Assembly (NCBI GenBank): GCA_003224995.1
Contig: QIAI01000279.1
Location: 1-5,375, forward strand
DNA from: Acidobacteriota bacterium
Lineage (GTDB): Bacteria > Acidobacteriota > Terriglobia > Terriglobales > Acidobacteriaceae
DNA: 5,375 bases
Direction of reading: 5' to 3'
Of the stretch, positions 1 through 5,375 are shown piece after piece. The notes below the pieces were generated by a model. That model worked only from the letters and a program-made list of their open reading frames with translations. It was not told the DNA's origin and made no database searches. A program made the position numbers and the translations under genes. The stretch's first letter is position 1. Each line of letters starts with the position of its first letter.

Positions 1-1163
1 AGATCATCGCGGGCATGACGAAGGCGGATTTCATCGAGTTTTCCGCGGTGCTGGCGGGCATCAAGGAAATCAAGCAGGTGATGGCGGATGCCGAGCGGGC
101 CCGGCAATATGGCACCCGCACCATCGTATTCATTGACGAAATTCATCGCTTCAACAAAGCCCAGCAGGACGCGTTTCTGCCGCACGTGGAGAAGGGCAAC
201 ATTCGCCTGATCGGGGCGACTACGGAGAATCCCTCATTCGAAATCATTTCGGCCTTGCTTTCGCGTACCCGGGTGTACGTGCTCAAGCCGCTCACCGAAG
301 AGCAAATCGTACAGCTTCTGGAAAACGCCATCCTGGACGAAGAACGCGGCATGGGAAAAGCGAAGCTGCGCGCTTCGGCGGACGTTCTCAAAAAAATCGC
401 GAGCTACTCGAGCGGAGATGCGCGCAGTGCTTACAACGTGCTCGAGGTGGCGGCCGCGCTAGCCAAGCAGACGTCAGGGAAAGAAACCGGGGCGGAGATC
501 ACCCCGGACATTGTGCAGGATGCCCTGCAAAAAAGAATTCTGCTGTACGACAAGGCGGGCGAGGAACATTACAACCTGATCTCGGCCCTGCACAAGTCCG
601 TACGCAATAGCGATCCTGACGCGGCACTCTATTGGCTGGGACGCATGCTGGAAGCGGGAGAAGACCCGCTCTACGTTGCACGCCGGGTGGTGCGGATGTC
701 GGTGGAGGATATCGGGCTGGCGGACCCCAATGCGCTGGCTTTATGCATGGCAGCGCGGGATGCGGTGGATTTCATCGGCATGCCGGAAGGCAATCTCGCG
801 CTGGCACAGGCGGTGGTGTATTTGTCGGTGGCGCCCAAATCGAACGCGCTTTACACGGCTTACTCCACTGTCCAGATCGATGTCGAGCGCACGGCGGCAC
901 AGCCGGTTCCGCTTCATTTGCGAAACGCGCCGACTTCGCTGATGAAGAATATCGGCTACGGACAAGGTTATCAGTACGCCCACGACCTCGAAGGCAAGAT
1001 CGCAGACATGCAGTGCCTGCCCGACAATCTTCGCGAACGGGAGTACTACGCGCCCACGAACGAGGGAGTGGAGCGGCGGATCCGTGAGCGACTGGAAGAG
1101 ATCAAGCGCCACCGGAGTGAGGGAGCTGGTTCCGGCCCGGAGCCAACTCCAGGGACCAAGTAG
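1..1163 (+). CDS. rarA: Replication-associated recombination protein A (RarA/MgsA, AAA+ ATPase), 5'-truncated
   Basis: RarA (MgsA; WRNIP1 in eukaryotes) is a cytosolic AAA+ ATPase of the clamp-loader-like group that acts at stalled replication forks and single-stranded DNA. The gene enters from the left edge; the frame is open from base 3, so the ATG at 15 is internal and not the start. About 386 residues remain; compared with a usual length near 440-450, roughly 60-70 N-terminal residues including the Walker A loop are missing. Counting from the Met at base 15, visible motifs are Walker B FIDEIHRF (39-46), sensor 1 GATTENP (67-73), the arginine-finger region ALLSR (80-84), sensor 2 SSGDARSAYN (132-141), the tetramerisation region with HYNLISALHKSVRNSDPDAA (185-204) and VEDIGLADP (230-238), and the C-terminal YYAPTNEGVERRI (344-356). 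The last ~14 residues are a Gly/Pro-rich tail encoded by an inverted repeat (1122-1150). The downstream phosphatase gene starts 99 bases later. Family assignment is secure. Confidence 0.96.
   Translation, partial: IIAGMTKADFIEFSAVLAGIKEIKQVMADAERARQYGTRTIVFIDEIHRFNKAQQDAFLPHVEKGNIRLIGATTENPSFEIISALLSRTRVYVLKPLTEEQIVQLLENAILDEERGMGKAKLRASADVLKKIASYSSGDARSAYNVLEVAAALAKQTSGKETGAEITPDIVQDALQKRILLYDKAGEEHYNLISALHKSVRNSDPDAALYWLGRMLEAGEDPLYVARRVVRMSVEDIGLADPNALALCMAARDAVDFIGMPEGNLALAQAVVYLSVAPKSNALYTAYSTVQIDVERTAAQPVPLHLRNAPTSLMKNIGYGQGYQYAHDLEGKIADMQCLPDNLREREYYAPTNEGVERRIRERLEEIKRHRSEGAGSGPEPTPGTK
1122..1150. repeat. Near-perfect inverted repeat inside the 3' end of rarA
   Basis: Arms GGAGCTGGTTCCGG (1122-1135) and CCGGAGCCAACTCC (1137-1150) flank a single base. 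Twelve of 14 positions are complementary as DNA. As RNA, 13 of 14 can pair, counting one G-U wobble and leaving one C-A mismatch. It encodes the Gly/Pro-rich C-terminal tail of RarA, just before the stop at 1161-1163. No T-run follows on either strand (an A-run follows at about 1170), so it lacks the form of an intrinsic terminator. It may be a small palindromic element that entered the end of the gene, or an mRNA-stabilising stem. The structure is seen directly; its role is inferred. Confidence 0.7.
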
Positions 1164-1190
1164 CCTTCGAAAAAAGAGTCTTAAGTAGAC

Positions 1191-1218
1191 TTGCGGACAT
1201 CTCATACGGAGCGATAAG
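1191..1218 (+). promoter_or_regulatory. Possible weak sigma-70-like promoter for the GAF-phosphatase gene
   Basis: TTGCGG (1191-1196) and GATAAG (1213-1218) sit 16 bases apart in the 99-base gap between rarA and the phosphatase gene. They match the -35 and -10 consensus at only 3 and 4 of 6 positions, so this is a guess. Just downstream, TAAGCT (1215-1220) and AGCTTA (1234-1239) form a short perfect inverted repeat overlapping the putative -10; it could be an operator half-site pair or chance. The gene could equally be read through from rarA. Confidence 0.2.
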
Positions 1219-1251
1219 CTGCGATATTTGAATAGCTTACCCGCATTGTAC

Positions 1252-1256
1252 GGAGG
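1252..1256 (+). promoter_or_regulatory. Shine-Dalgarno sequence GGAGG of the GAF-phosphatase gene
   Basis: GGAGG lies six bases before the ATG at 1263, a strong and well-placed ribosome binding site. It decides the start at 1263 over the later in-frame ATGs at codons 9 and 10. Confidence 0.85.
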
Positions 1257-1262
1257 TCTTCG

Positions 1263-2573
1263 ATGGCAACCAGCACGGGTTCGACGATGATGAATGCGGG
1301 GACGGATCTGATAGGAACGCTACCTCGCGACCGCGTGCAGGAATTGCTGAAACTGCAGAAGGCTGCGCAGAAAATTGGTTCCATCCTTGACCTTGACCAA
1401 CTGATCGACAAGATTGTGAATGACATTGCCTGCTCGTTTGGCTGCGTGGAGATCAACGTCTTCCTGCACGAAGCACAGCAGGGGGAACTGGTATTGGCCG
1501 GAGTGCATGGTTGCAGCGTGCACCACAAAGGCCATCGCTTAAAAGTCGGCAAGGAAGGTCTAGTCGGTTACGTGGCGGCGACGGGCCAGATGCGGTATGC
1601 GCCGGATGTGGCCGTGGATCCGTATTACATCGCTTGCGAAGCGGATACGCGGTCGGAAGTCGCCATCCCCCTGGTGGTAGAAGGCGAACTGGTGGGAGTC
1701 TTTACCGCTTCTCATCATGATGCGAACGCGTTTGACGCAGACCAATTGTGGCTATTCCAGGGCCTGTGCAGCCACATTGGAGCAGCCGTGCAGAACGCGC
1801 GGCGATTCCAGCAGGAGCGCAGTGAACGCGAAAAGATGAGCCGGGAGGCGCAGGAGGCGCGCTCGATCCAGCAGGCGCTGCTGCCGAAGAGTTCTCCTTA
1901 CATTCCGGGATACGCGGTGTCTGGCGTGTCGATTTCGGCGGGCGCGATTGGCGGCGATTGGTATGACTTCCTGGATTTGGGGGAAGGGCGTTGGGGACTG
2001 GTGCTGGCGGATGTTTCAGGAAAGGGCACAGCGGCGGCGCTGCTGATGTCGGCGACGCGCGCTATGTTGCGTTCGCTCGCGGAGAACTCCTGCACTCCGG
2101 CGGAGGTTCTCACCAAATTGAACAAACTGCTGGTCGAGGACTTCCCTTCCGGACGCTTCGTCACCATGGTGTATGCCGTGCTGGACGCCAGCAAGGGAAC
2201 GCTTACCTATGCCAATGCCGGTCACTTGCCACCGCTTCTTGTCAATGGCGAGGAGACCCGATTCCTGCAAACCGAGATGGGCTTGCCGCTGGGAATCCGG
2301 CATGGCTCGTTTTCCGAGACGACCATCTTGTTGCCGGAGCAGTTTCGCATCGCGCTTTATAGCGACGGTATTACCGAGGCCGAGAATCCGGTAGACGAGG
2401 AATACGGCGCCATGCGCCTGGCGACATTTGTGCAGAAGAAGGGCGTCTGCCCCGAGAGTCTGGTGGACGATGTTCGGAGCTTCGCGAACGGCGCGGGTCT
2501 GCGGGACGACGCCACCGTGATCATGTTAACCAGGTGTCAGCCCGGGGACATGGAGTCACAAGGCAATGATTGA
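1263..2573 (+). CDS. GAF-domain SpoIIE/RsbU-type PP2C serine phosphatase
   Basis: This 436-residue soluble protein has a sensory GAF domain followed by a PPM/SpoIIE-type metal-dependent serine/threonine phosphatase domain. The family dephosphorylates anti-anti-sigma (STAS) proteins in partner-switching control of sigma factors or other outputs. GAF covers about residues 40-178, with typical late strands GKEGLVGYVAATGQ (96-109) and SEVAIPLVVEGELVGVF (131-147). A charged linker helix (about 176-206) ends in the ARSIQQALLP motif that usually precedes SpoIIE domains. The phosphatase domain holds GGDWYDF (230-236), DVSGKG (250-255), ANAGHLPP (317-324), LGIR (343-346), YSDGITE (366-372) and RDDATV (414-419), so the metal-binding aspartates appear intact and it is probably active. 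There are no membrane segments or signal peptide. No STAS protein, anti-sigma kinase or response regulator is encoded nearby, so its substrate is elsewhere. The GAF ligand cannot be told from sequence. The specific target is unknown; family confidence is high. Confidence 0.93.
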   Translation: MATSTGSTMMNAGTDLIGTLPRDRVQELLKLQKAAQKIGSILDLDQLIDKIVNDIACSFGCVEINVFLHEAQQGELVLAGVHGCSVHHKGHRLKVGKEGLVGYVAATGQMRYAPDVAVDPYYIACEADTRSEVAIPLVVEGELVGVFTASHHDANAFDADQLWLFQGLCSHIGAAVQNARRFQQERSEREKMSREAQEARSIQQALLPKSSPYIPGYAVSGVSISAGAIGGDWYDFLDLGEGRWGLVLADVSGKGTAAALLMSATRAMLRSLAENSCTPAEVLTKLNKLLVEDFPSGRFVTMVYAVLDASKGTLTYANAGHLPPLLVNGEETRFLQTEMGLPLGIRHGSFSETTILLPEQFRIALYSDGITEAENPVDEEYGAMRLATFVQKKGVCPESLVDDVRSFANGAGLRDDATVIMLTRCQPGDMESQGND

Positions 2574-2599
2574 GTTGGAAACATTGGCAGCGATTTCAG

Positions 2600-2670
2600 C
2601 CGTCCCTACGGGACGGGGCCCTCTATGCATTTGTTCCCGCCACTGAAGTGGCGGGCTATTTTCATTAGGG
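2600..2670. repeat. Intergenic double-hairpin element, copy A (intact)
   Basis: Two stem-loops in series. The first is CCGTCCC/GGGACGG (2600-2606 with 2610-2616, 3-base loop). The second is CCCGCCACT/AGTGGCGGG (2636-2644 with 2647-2655, 2-base loop, effectively a TGAA tetraloop). The part from 2610 to 2670 recurs at 2813-2874 with about seven substitutions and one extra base. The unit resembles REP/MITE-like intergenic repeats I associate with Acidobacteriota genomes, an impression not verified by search. Confidence 0.75.
2636..2666 (+). terminator. Candidate intrinsic terminator of the phosphatase gene
   Basis: The perfect 9-base-pair GC-rich stem at 2636-2655 is followed on the + strand by CTATTTTCATT, a broken T-rich tail, 63 bases after the stop codon. 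The stem is strong but the tail is imperfect, and the same structure is part of a dispersed repeat, so terminator activity would be incidental or co-opted. Confidence 0.4.
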
Positions 2671-2719
2671 CAGAGACATTACTCAGAAAGGGTGCACGGG
2701 GAAAGGAAAAGTCTTAAAA

Positions 2720-2757
2720 CGCAGAGGGCGCAGAGAAGTGCCGCAGAGAACGCAGAG
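2720..2757. repeat. Four-copy CGCAGAG cluster
   Basis: The heptamer CGCAGAG occurs at 2720, 2729, 2742 and 2751, giving start-to-start steps of 9, 13 and 9 bases. It lies between the two hairpin-element copies. The purine-rich strand has no inverted symmetry, so it is unlike the neighbouring hairpins. Function is unknown; similar GCAGAG-rich strings occur as dispersed intergenic repeats in several bacterial groups, by recollection only. Confidence 0.7.
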
Positions 2758-2812
2758 AGTTAGAGAAGGGCCCGGGAAGATATGGAGAGCCCAAGTTAGC
2801 CTACTAGTGAAT

Positions 2813-2874
2813 GGGACGGCACTCTCAATGCATTTGTTCCCCCCACTTGAAGTGGCGGCCTATTTTCATTTGGG
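2813..2874. repeat. Intergenic hairpin element, copy B (degraded)
   Basis: This is the second copy of the 2610-2670 unit, in the same orientation and offset by exactly 203 bases at its start (204 after one inserted T). Shared blocks include GGGACGG, ATGCATTTGTTCC and CTATTTTCATT. The left arm of the first hairpin is not conserved. In the second hairpin two base pairs are lost: C2842 opposes C2856, and C2839 opposes C2859. The changes are not compensatory, so this copy looks like a decaying relic. Confidence 0.75.
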
Positions 2875-2932
2875 AGAACTTGCTTTGAAGGGGAATTTCC
2901 TGAGTGGTACTAATGTGGTGCCCCAGAAATAA

Positions 2933-3025
2933 GCATAAGGAAAATCTTGAGAGAAGAGAACCGGTCGTTTAAAACACAAGTTCCCTCCACTCCGCTTCGC
3001 TCCGGTCGGGATGACAGACTTATGC
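2933..3025. repeat. 93-base segment bounded by a 7-base inverted repeat, with CTYCG pentamers
   Basis: GCATAAG (2933-2939) and CTTATGC (3019-3025) are perfect inverted copies. Between them are three tandem CT(C/T)CG pentamers (2990-3004), leading into CGGTCGGGATGACA, and CCGGTCG occurs twice (2961 and 3002). The pentamer section resembles a dispersed intergenic repeat core that I associate with Acidobacteriota. The terminal inverted repeat suggests a small MITE-like unit, but a 7-base match at this distance could be chance. No coding potential. Confidence 0.45.
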
Positions 3026-3038
3026 CGCGAATTTGCGG
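3025..3038. other. Small imperfect palindrome after the CoA-binding gene
   Basis: CCGCGAATTTGCGG is a 14-base palindrome with one mismatched pair. It lies 9 bases beyond the stop codon of the minus-strand CoA-binding gene. On that strand no T-run follows it, so it is at best a weak 3'-end stem and not a standard terminator. Confidence 0.35.
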
Positions 3039-3047
3039 GAGAGGATA

Positions 3048-3461
3048 CTAGCGGAAGCGAGTGCGGTGCTCGACCAGAATGCAGCGATCCATCACTACGA
3101 AGATTCCTGCCTGCCGCGCTTTCTGCGCGGCTTTTTCGTGGATGATTTCTTCCTGCATCCATACGGCCGGCACTTTCAGCTGAATCGCCTGGTCCACGAC
3201 TTCCTCCACAAATTCCGGGCGGCGGAAGATGTCGACGATGTCGATCTTCTCCGGGACATCGAGCAGCGAGGCATAGGCCTTCTCGCCAAGTGACTCCTCA
3301 ATTTGCGGATTCACCGGGATGATGCGATAGCCCTGGGTCTGCAGATATGCGGCGACGCCATGGCTGGGACGCAGAGGACTGTCGGAAAGCCCAACCACGG
3401 CGATGGTGTGAGCCTGTTTCAGAACGTCGAAGATGGGATCCGGTTGCAGCGATGAGTGCAT
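3048..3461 (-). CDS. YccU-type CoA-binding protein (CoA_binding_2 family)
   Basis: This 137-residue cytosolic protein has a single Rossmann-like CoA-binding fold and matches the length of E. coli YccU. The family is related to the N-terminal CoA-binding domain of succinyl-CoA synthetase alpha chains, but its cellular role is not established. Visible hallmarks are the nucleotide-binding turn AVVGLSDSPLRPSHGVAAYL (21-40), IIPVNP (47-52), DIVDIFRRPEFV (74-85), VWMQ (100-103) and VVMDRCILVEH (122-132). Start: the ATG at 3461 is preceded by a weak AAGAG (3469-3473) at 7-base spacing, and no alternative upstream start was found in frame. It lies 31 bases downstream of the helical-repeat gene on the same strand and probably ends that transcription unit. 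Family call firm; function unknown. Confidence 0.92.
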   Translation of the reverse strand: MHSSLQPDPIFDVLKQAHTIAVVGLSDSPLRPSHGVAAYLQTQGYRIIPVNPQIEESLGEKAYASLLDVPEKIDIVDIFRRPEFVEEVVDQAIQLKVPAVWMQEEIIHEKAAQKARQAGIFVVMDRCILVEHRTRFR

Positions 3462-3492
3462 AGGGTATCTCTTGTGGCGGCAACCCTGAAGG

Positions 3493-4764
3493 CTAGGACT
3501 TTGCCGTGTTGGTTTTCTGCTTGAACATTTTAAAAGCCAGTTTGCGAATGGTGTCGGGCACTTCTTTATTGGATGACAGATTGCGCAAGTCGGCGGTCAG
3601 AATGTTTTTCATCAAACCGAGTGACACATCGAGGGGCGTGCGTGGATTCGCTACCAGGTTTCGCACCACCCCATAATTTTTCACGAAGCGCCGCTTCATA
3701 GGGATCCGGCGGAGCACCGCCTCCAGCACATTCTTCTGATTCGCGATCTTCTCGACTTCGCCATCAGTAATTTTGGGTGATTCCAGGACAGCCAACGCAA
3801 CCAGCTTGGTGCTGTCGCGAATCAGGATGGAACGATCTTCCTTGGTTCCTTTCATCGCCAGCTGAATGCGGCCGGTAATATCGAGCTTGGCGATCTTCTG
3901 CAATGCGCTACCGCGCTCCTGTTGCTGGCCCGGGACAGGCTTCTTGTGAATTGGCGAAGTTTTGGGGGCGAAGGTTGCAGGGGCGGCCTGAACCGCAGAA
4001 GCCGCATCGGACGCTGTCGCAGCTGCCGCAACTGAGGGCTCGGCGGCATTGTGCTCATCGGCGGGAGCGTGGTCATCCACAGGCGCGTGCTTTTCCGCGG
4101 GCGCGGTCCCCCTCTCGGCAACACTCTCGAACTCATACATGCCTCCGAGCGGCTGGAAGGGCTTCTCTTTCTCGGTAGCGATCTCGTCCGCATGCTCGGC
4201 AAGGTAGGCGGTCACGGTTTCCTCGACCTCAGGATCTGAATCGGTCCCAGCGCCCGGATCGTCCATAGAGGCTTCCGCTGCGGTCTCGGTAGCAGGAGAT
4301 GCGAGTTCCTGCGGCAATGCTCCGCTTTCAATCGGGGTGGGGTTTGGGTTAGAAGCCAGCGCCTTAAGAATCGCCGGCGTGCGCTGCACCCTCGGGCTCC
4401 GCTGCAGAATTACAACCACCTCGCGCGATCCATTTTCGGCGAGCGTGACAAGCCTGGCTTCCGGGATGGCTGGATTCTCCACCAGGGTGGCCAGTAATTG
4501 CGGCCGTAAGTTTTCGGGAGCGATGAGATAGTCGAGAACTTCCTGCGGAGTGTCGGGATTGGCGGAGGCCTCGAGCGCAGATTTCTCTTCCCAGCCGGCC
4601 AACGTCATACGGGCCTGCTGTCCGAAAACCTTATTGTGATTGGCGAGATGAACCAGGATTTCGATCATCTCCGGGGGCGGAACGGACAGGGCGCCGCGCG
4701 CGGCCGCCTGCATCAAAGTGGCGGGCACAGAGGACGAACGAATCATGTCGATCATGCGCGGCAT
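3493..4764 (-). CDS. Hypothetical two-part alpha-helical-repeat protein with Ala/Pro/Glu-rich linker
   Basis: This is a 423-residue soluble protein with no signal peptide or membrane segment; I cannot name its function. Residues ~13-140 are amphipathic helices with an LRV/HEAT-like recurring pattern of N/S-P-x-x-x-P followed by a leucine helix: ANPDTPQEVLDYL (68-80), ENPAIPEARLVTL (96-108), RSPRVQRTPAILKAL (122-136). Residues ~141-285 are low-complexity, acidic then Ala-rich, with a short duplication HAPVDDH/HAPADEH (226-238). Residues ~286-416 form a second helical block with the same pattern (ESPKITDGEVEKIA 328-341, ANPRTPLDVSLGLM 372-385, SNKEVPDTIRKLA 398-410) and a basic end. The C-terminal block resembles a family I recall as hypothetical proteins in Acidobacteriota. 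No catalytic motif is seen; a scaffold or binding role is inferred. The start is uncertain: no Shine-Dalgarno precedes ATG 4764, and in-frame ATGs follow at codons 4 and 7. The HD gene's stop lies 15 bases upstream, so translational coupling is likely. Confidence 0.85.
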   Translation of the reverse strand: MPRMIDMIRSSSVPATLMQAAARGALSVPPPEMIEILVHLANHNKVFGQQARMTLAGWEEKSALEASANPDTPQEVLDYLIAPENLRPQLLATLVENPAIPEARLVTLAENGSREVVVILQRSPRVQRTPAILKALASNPNPTPIESGALPQELASPATETAAEASMDDPGAGTDSDPEVEETVTAYLAEHADEIATEKEKPFQPLGGMYEFESVAERGTAPAEKHAPVDDHAPADEHNAAEPSVAAAATASDAASAVQAAPATFAPKTSPIHKKPVPGQQQERGSALQKIAKLDITGRIQLAMKGTKEDRSILIRDSTKLVALAVLESPKITDGEVEKIANQKNVLEAVLRRIPMKRRFVKNYGVVRNLVANPRTPLDVSLGLMKNILTADLRNLSSNKEVPDTIRKLAFKMFKQKTNTAKS

Positions 4765-4779
4765 AGCAATGAATTCTGA

Positions 4780-5375
4780 TTATGCCAACGAAGCCGAGCG
4801 TGCGCTGCCCTTCGTTGCCAGAGTTTCCAGTTCAGTCACGACCCGTTCCAATTCCTCCAGCAAACGATTGGGCTTGCCTTGGCGAAGCACGTCGAGCACG
4901 GCGCGGTAATACCACAAGGTCCCGTCCCGGCGTCCGCTGAAACGTTCCCAAACGGAATCACCCTCCCGGCGGTAGTCGGAGAGGATGGTACGCACGTTAT
5001 GCAACTTGTCAGCGGCGCTCACCAGGCGGACTTCGTCGTCGGCGCGGCGGAGCACTTCCAGATAATCGAGCTTGCGCTGCTTCCATGGCGGTTTGGGAAT
5101 GGTGTAAGCGTCGGTACAGCCCTCGACGATATTCGCGACCCGATTTCCGAACCGGCGGCGGACATCTTCCAGAACGGGATGGCCTCCACAGTCTTCCACG
5201 ACGTCATGCAGCAAGGCGGCTACGGCTTCATCTTCCCCGCCCCCGGCCTCCAGCACCAATCCGGCGACGCTCATCAAGTGCGAGATGTAGGGCACATCGG
5301 TCTTCTTCCGAGTTTGCGTGGCATGTTTTTCGGCGGCAAACAGAAAGGCTTCATTGAAGCGCGTGCCGAGCTTTC
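4780..5375 (-). CDS. HD-domain phosphohydrolase, RelA/SpoT-hydrolase-like (HD_4), 5'-truncated
   Basis: This single-domain HD protein resembles the hydrolase half of RelA/SpoT and small alarmone hydrolases (Mesh1 type), which remove the 3'-pyrophosphate of (p)ppGpp with Mn2+. The frame stays open to the right edge, and the residues upstream of the GTG at 5295 (FNEAFLFAAEKHATQTRKK) match the conserved N-terminal helix of the family. That GTG is therefore internal; the true start lies just outside, probably only 5-15 residues away. Numbering from the first visible codon (5373), key residues are RK (22-23), YISH with His32, LLHDVVED with His56, Asp57, Glu60 and Asp61, and SAADKLHN with Asp122 and Asn126, so the metal and catalytic set looks intact. 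A GDSVWERFSGRRDGTLWYYR segment (138-157) follows, typical of a stand-alone HD subgroup. No synthetase domain is present. Substrate is not proven; a different nucleotide is possible. It is the first visible gene of a three-gene minus-strand cluster. Confidence 0.88.
   Translation of the reverse strand, partial: KLGTRFNEAFLFAAEKHATQTRKKTDVPYISHLMSVAGLVLEAGGGEDEAVAALLHDVVEDCGGHPVLEDVRRRFGNRVANIVEGCTDAYTIPKPPWKQRKLDYLEVLRRADDEVRLVSAADKLHNVRTILSDYRREGDSVWERFSGRRDGTLWYYRAVLDVLRQGKPNRLLEELERVVTELETLATKGSARSASLA

Larger units (their letters stand above)
2574..3047. other. Repeat-rich intergenic gap between convergent genes; no credible gene
   Basis: These 474 bases lie between the 3' ends of the phosphatase gene (+) and the CoA-binding gene (-). 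A 64-codon + strand frame at 2738-2932 runs straight through the CGCAGAG cluster and hairpin copy B, has no convincing ribosome site and no recognisable protein, and is not called. The gap contains two hairpin-element copies, a CGCAGAG cluster and a segment with CTYCG pentamers, listed separately. This composition fits a landing zone for short non-coding repeats where they disrupt neither promoters nor genes. Confidence 0.75.

Noticed and set aside
1122..1175. Inverted repeat at the rarA end as an intrinsic terminator
   Set aside because: On the + strand an A-run, not a T-run, follows, and on the - strand the T-run precedes the stem, so neither direction has the required form.
741..1205. 154-codon minus-strand open frame opposite rarA
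   Set aside because: It lies antisense to strongly conserved RarA coding sequence and its translation shows no domain pattern; a shadow frame in GC-rich DNA.
2600..2874. CRISPR-like array from the repeated hairpin elements
   Set aside because: There are only two diverged copies 203 bases apart, no regular spacer series and no cas genes.
2738..2932. 64-codon + strand open frame in the intergenic gap
   Set aside because: It is built from the CGCAGAG cluster and hairpin copy B, lacks a clear ribosome site and matches no protein family; most likely a spurious frame through repeats.
3852..4202. 116-codon minus-strand frame inside the linker of the helical-repeat gene
   Set aside because: Arg/Pro/Ser-rich out-of-frame reading of the low-complexity linker, with no independent start signal.
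4051..4239. 62-codon + strand frame opposite the helical-repeat gene
   Set aside because: Antisense to the linker coding region, with no recognisable protein signature or ribosome site.

Overview
The window looks like ordinary chromosomal DNA from a free-living, moderately GC-rich bacterium. The best guess is Acidobacteriota (Terriglobia/Koribacter-like). This rests on the 423-residue protein at 3493-4764, whose C-terminal half resembles a hypothetical-protein family I associate with that group, and on the hairpin and pentamer repeats in the central intergenic gap. It is recognition from memory, not a search. No phage, transposase, CRISPR, tRNA or rRNA signal was seen.

Layout: five protein genes in two convergent blocks. 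On the + strand are a 5'-truncated rarA (replication-associated recombination ATPase, 1-1163) and a complete GAF plus SpoIIE/PP2C-type serine phosphatase gene (1263-2573). On the - strand, reading inward from the right edge, are a 5'-truncated HD-domain phosphohydrolase of the RelA/SpoT-hydrolase-like type (4780-5375), a two-part alpha-helical-repeat protein of unknown function (3493-4764) and a small YccU-type CoA-binding protein (3048-3461). The three minus-strand genes are separated by only 15 and 31 bases and probably form one transcription unit whose promoter lies outside the window.

Between the converging blocks lies a 474-base gap (2574-3047) with no credible gene. It is packed with short repeats: two copies of a ~61-base hairpin element exactly 203 bases apart, a four-copy CGCAGAG cluster between them, and a 93-base segment bracketed by a 7-base inverted repeat. 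A separate 14-base-arm inverted repeat forms the last codons of rarA.

Functionally, the genes concern replication-fork maintenance, signal-controlled dephosphorylation (probably of an anti-anti-sigma factor encoded elsewhere) and possibly alarmone or nucleotide hydrolysis. No single pathway links all five. The least understood item, and the best candidate for something undescribed, is the helical-repeat protein co-oriented with the HD hydrolase and the CoA-binding protein.
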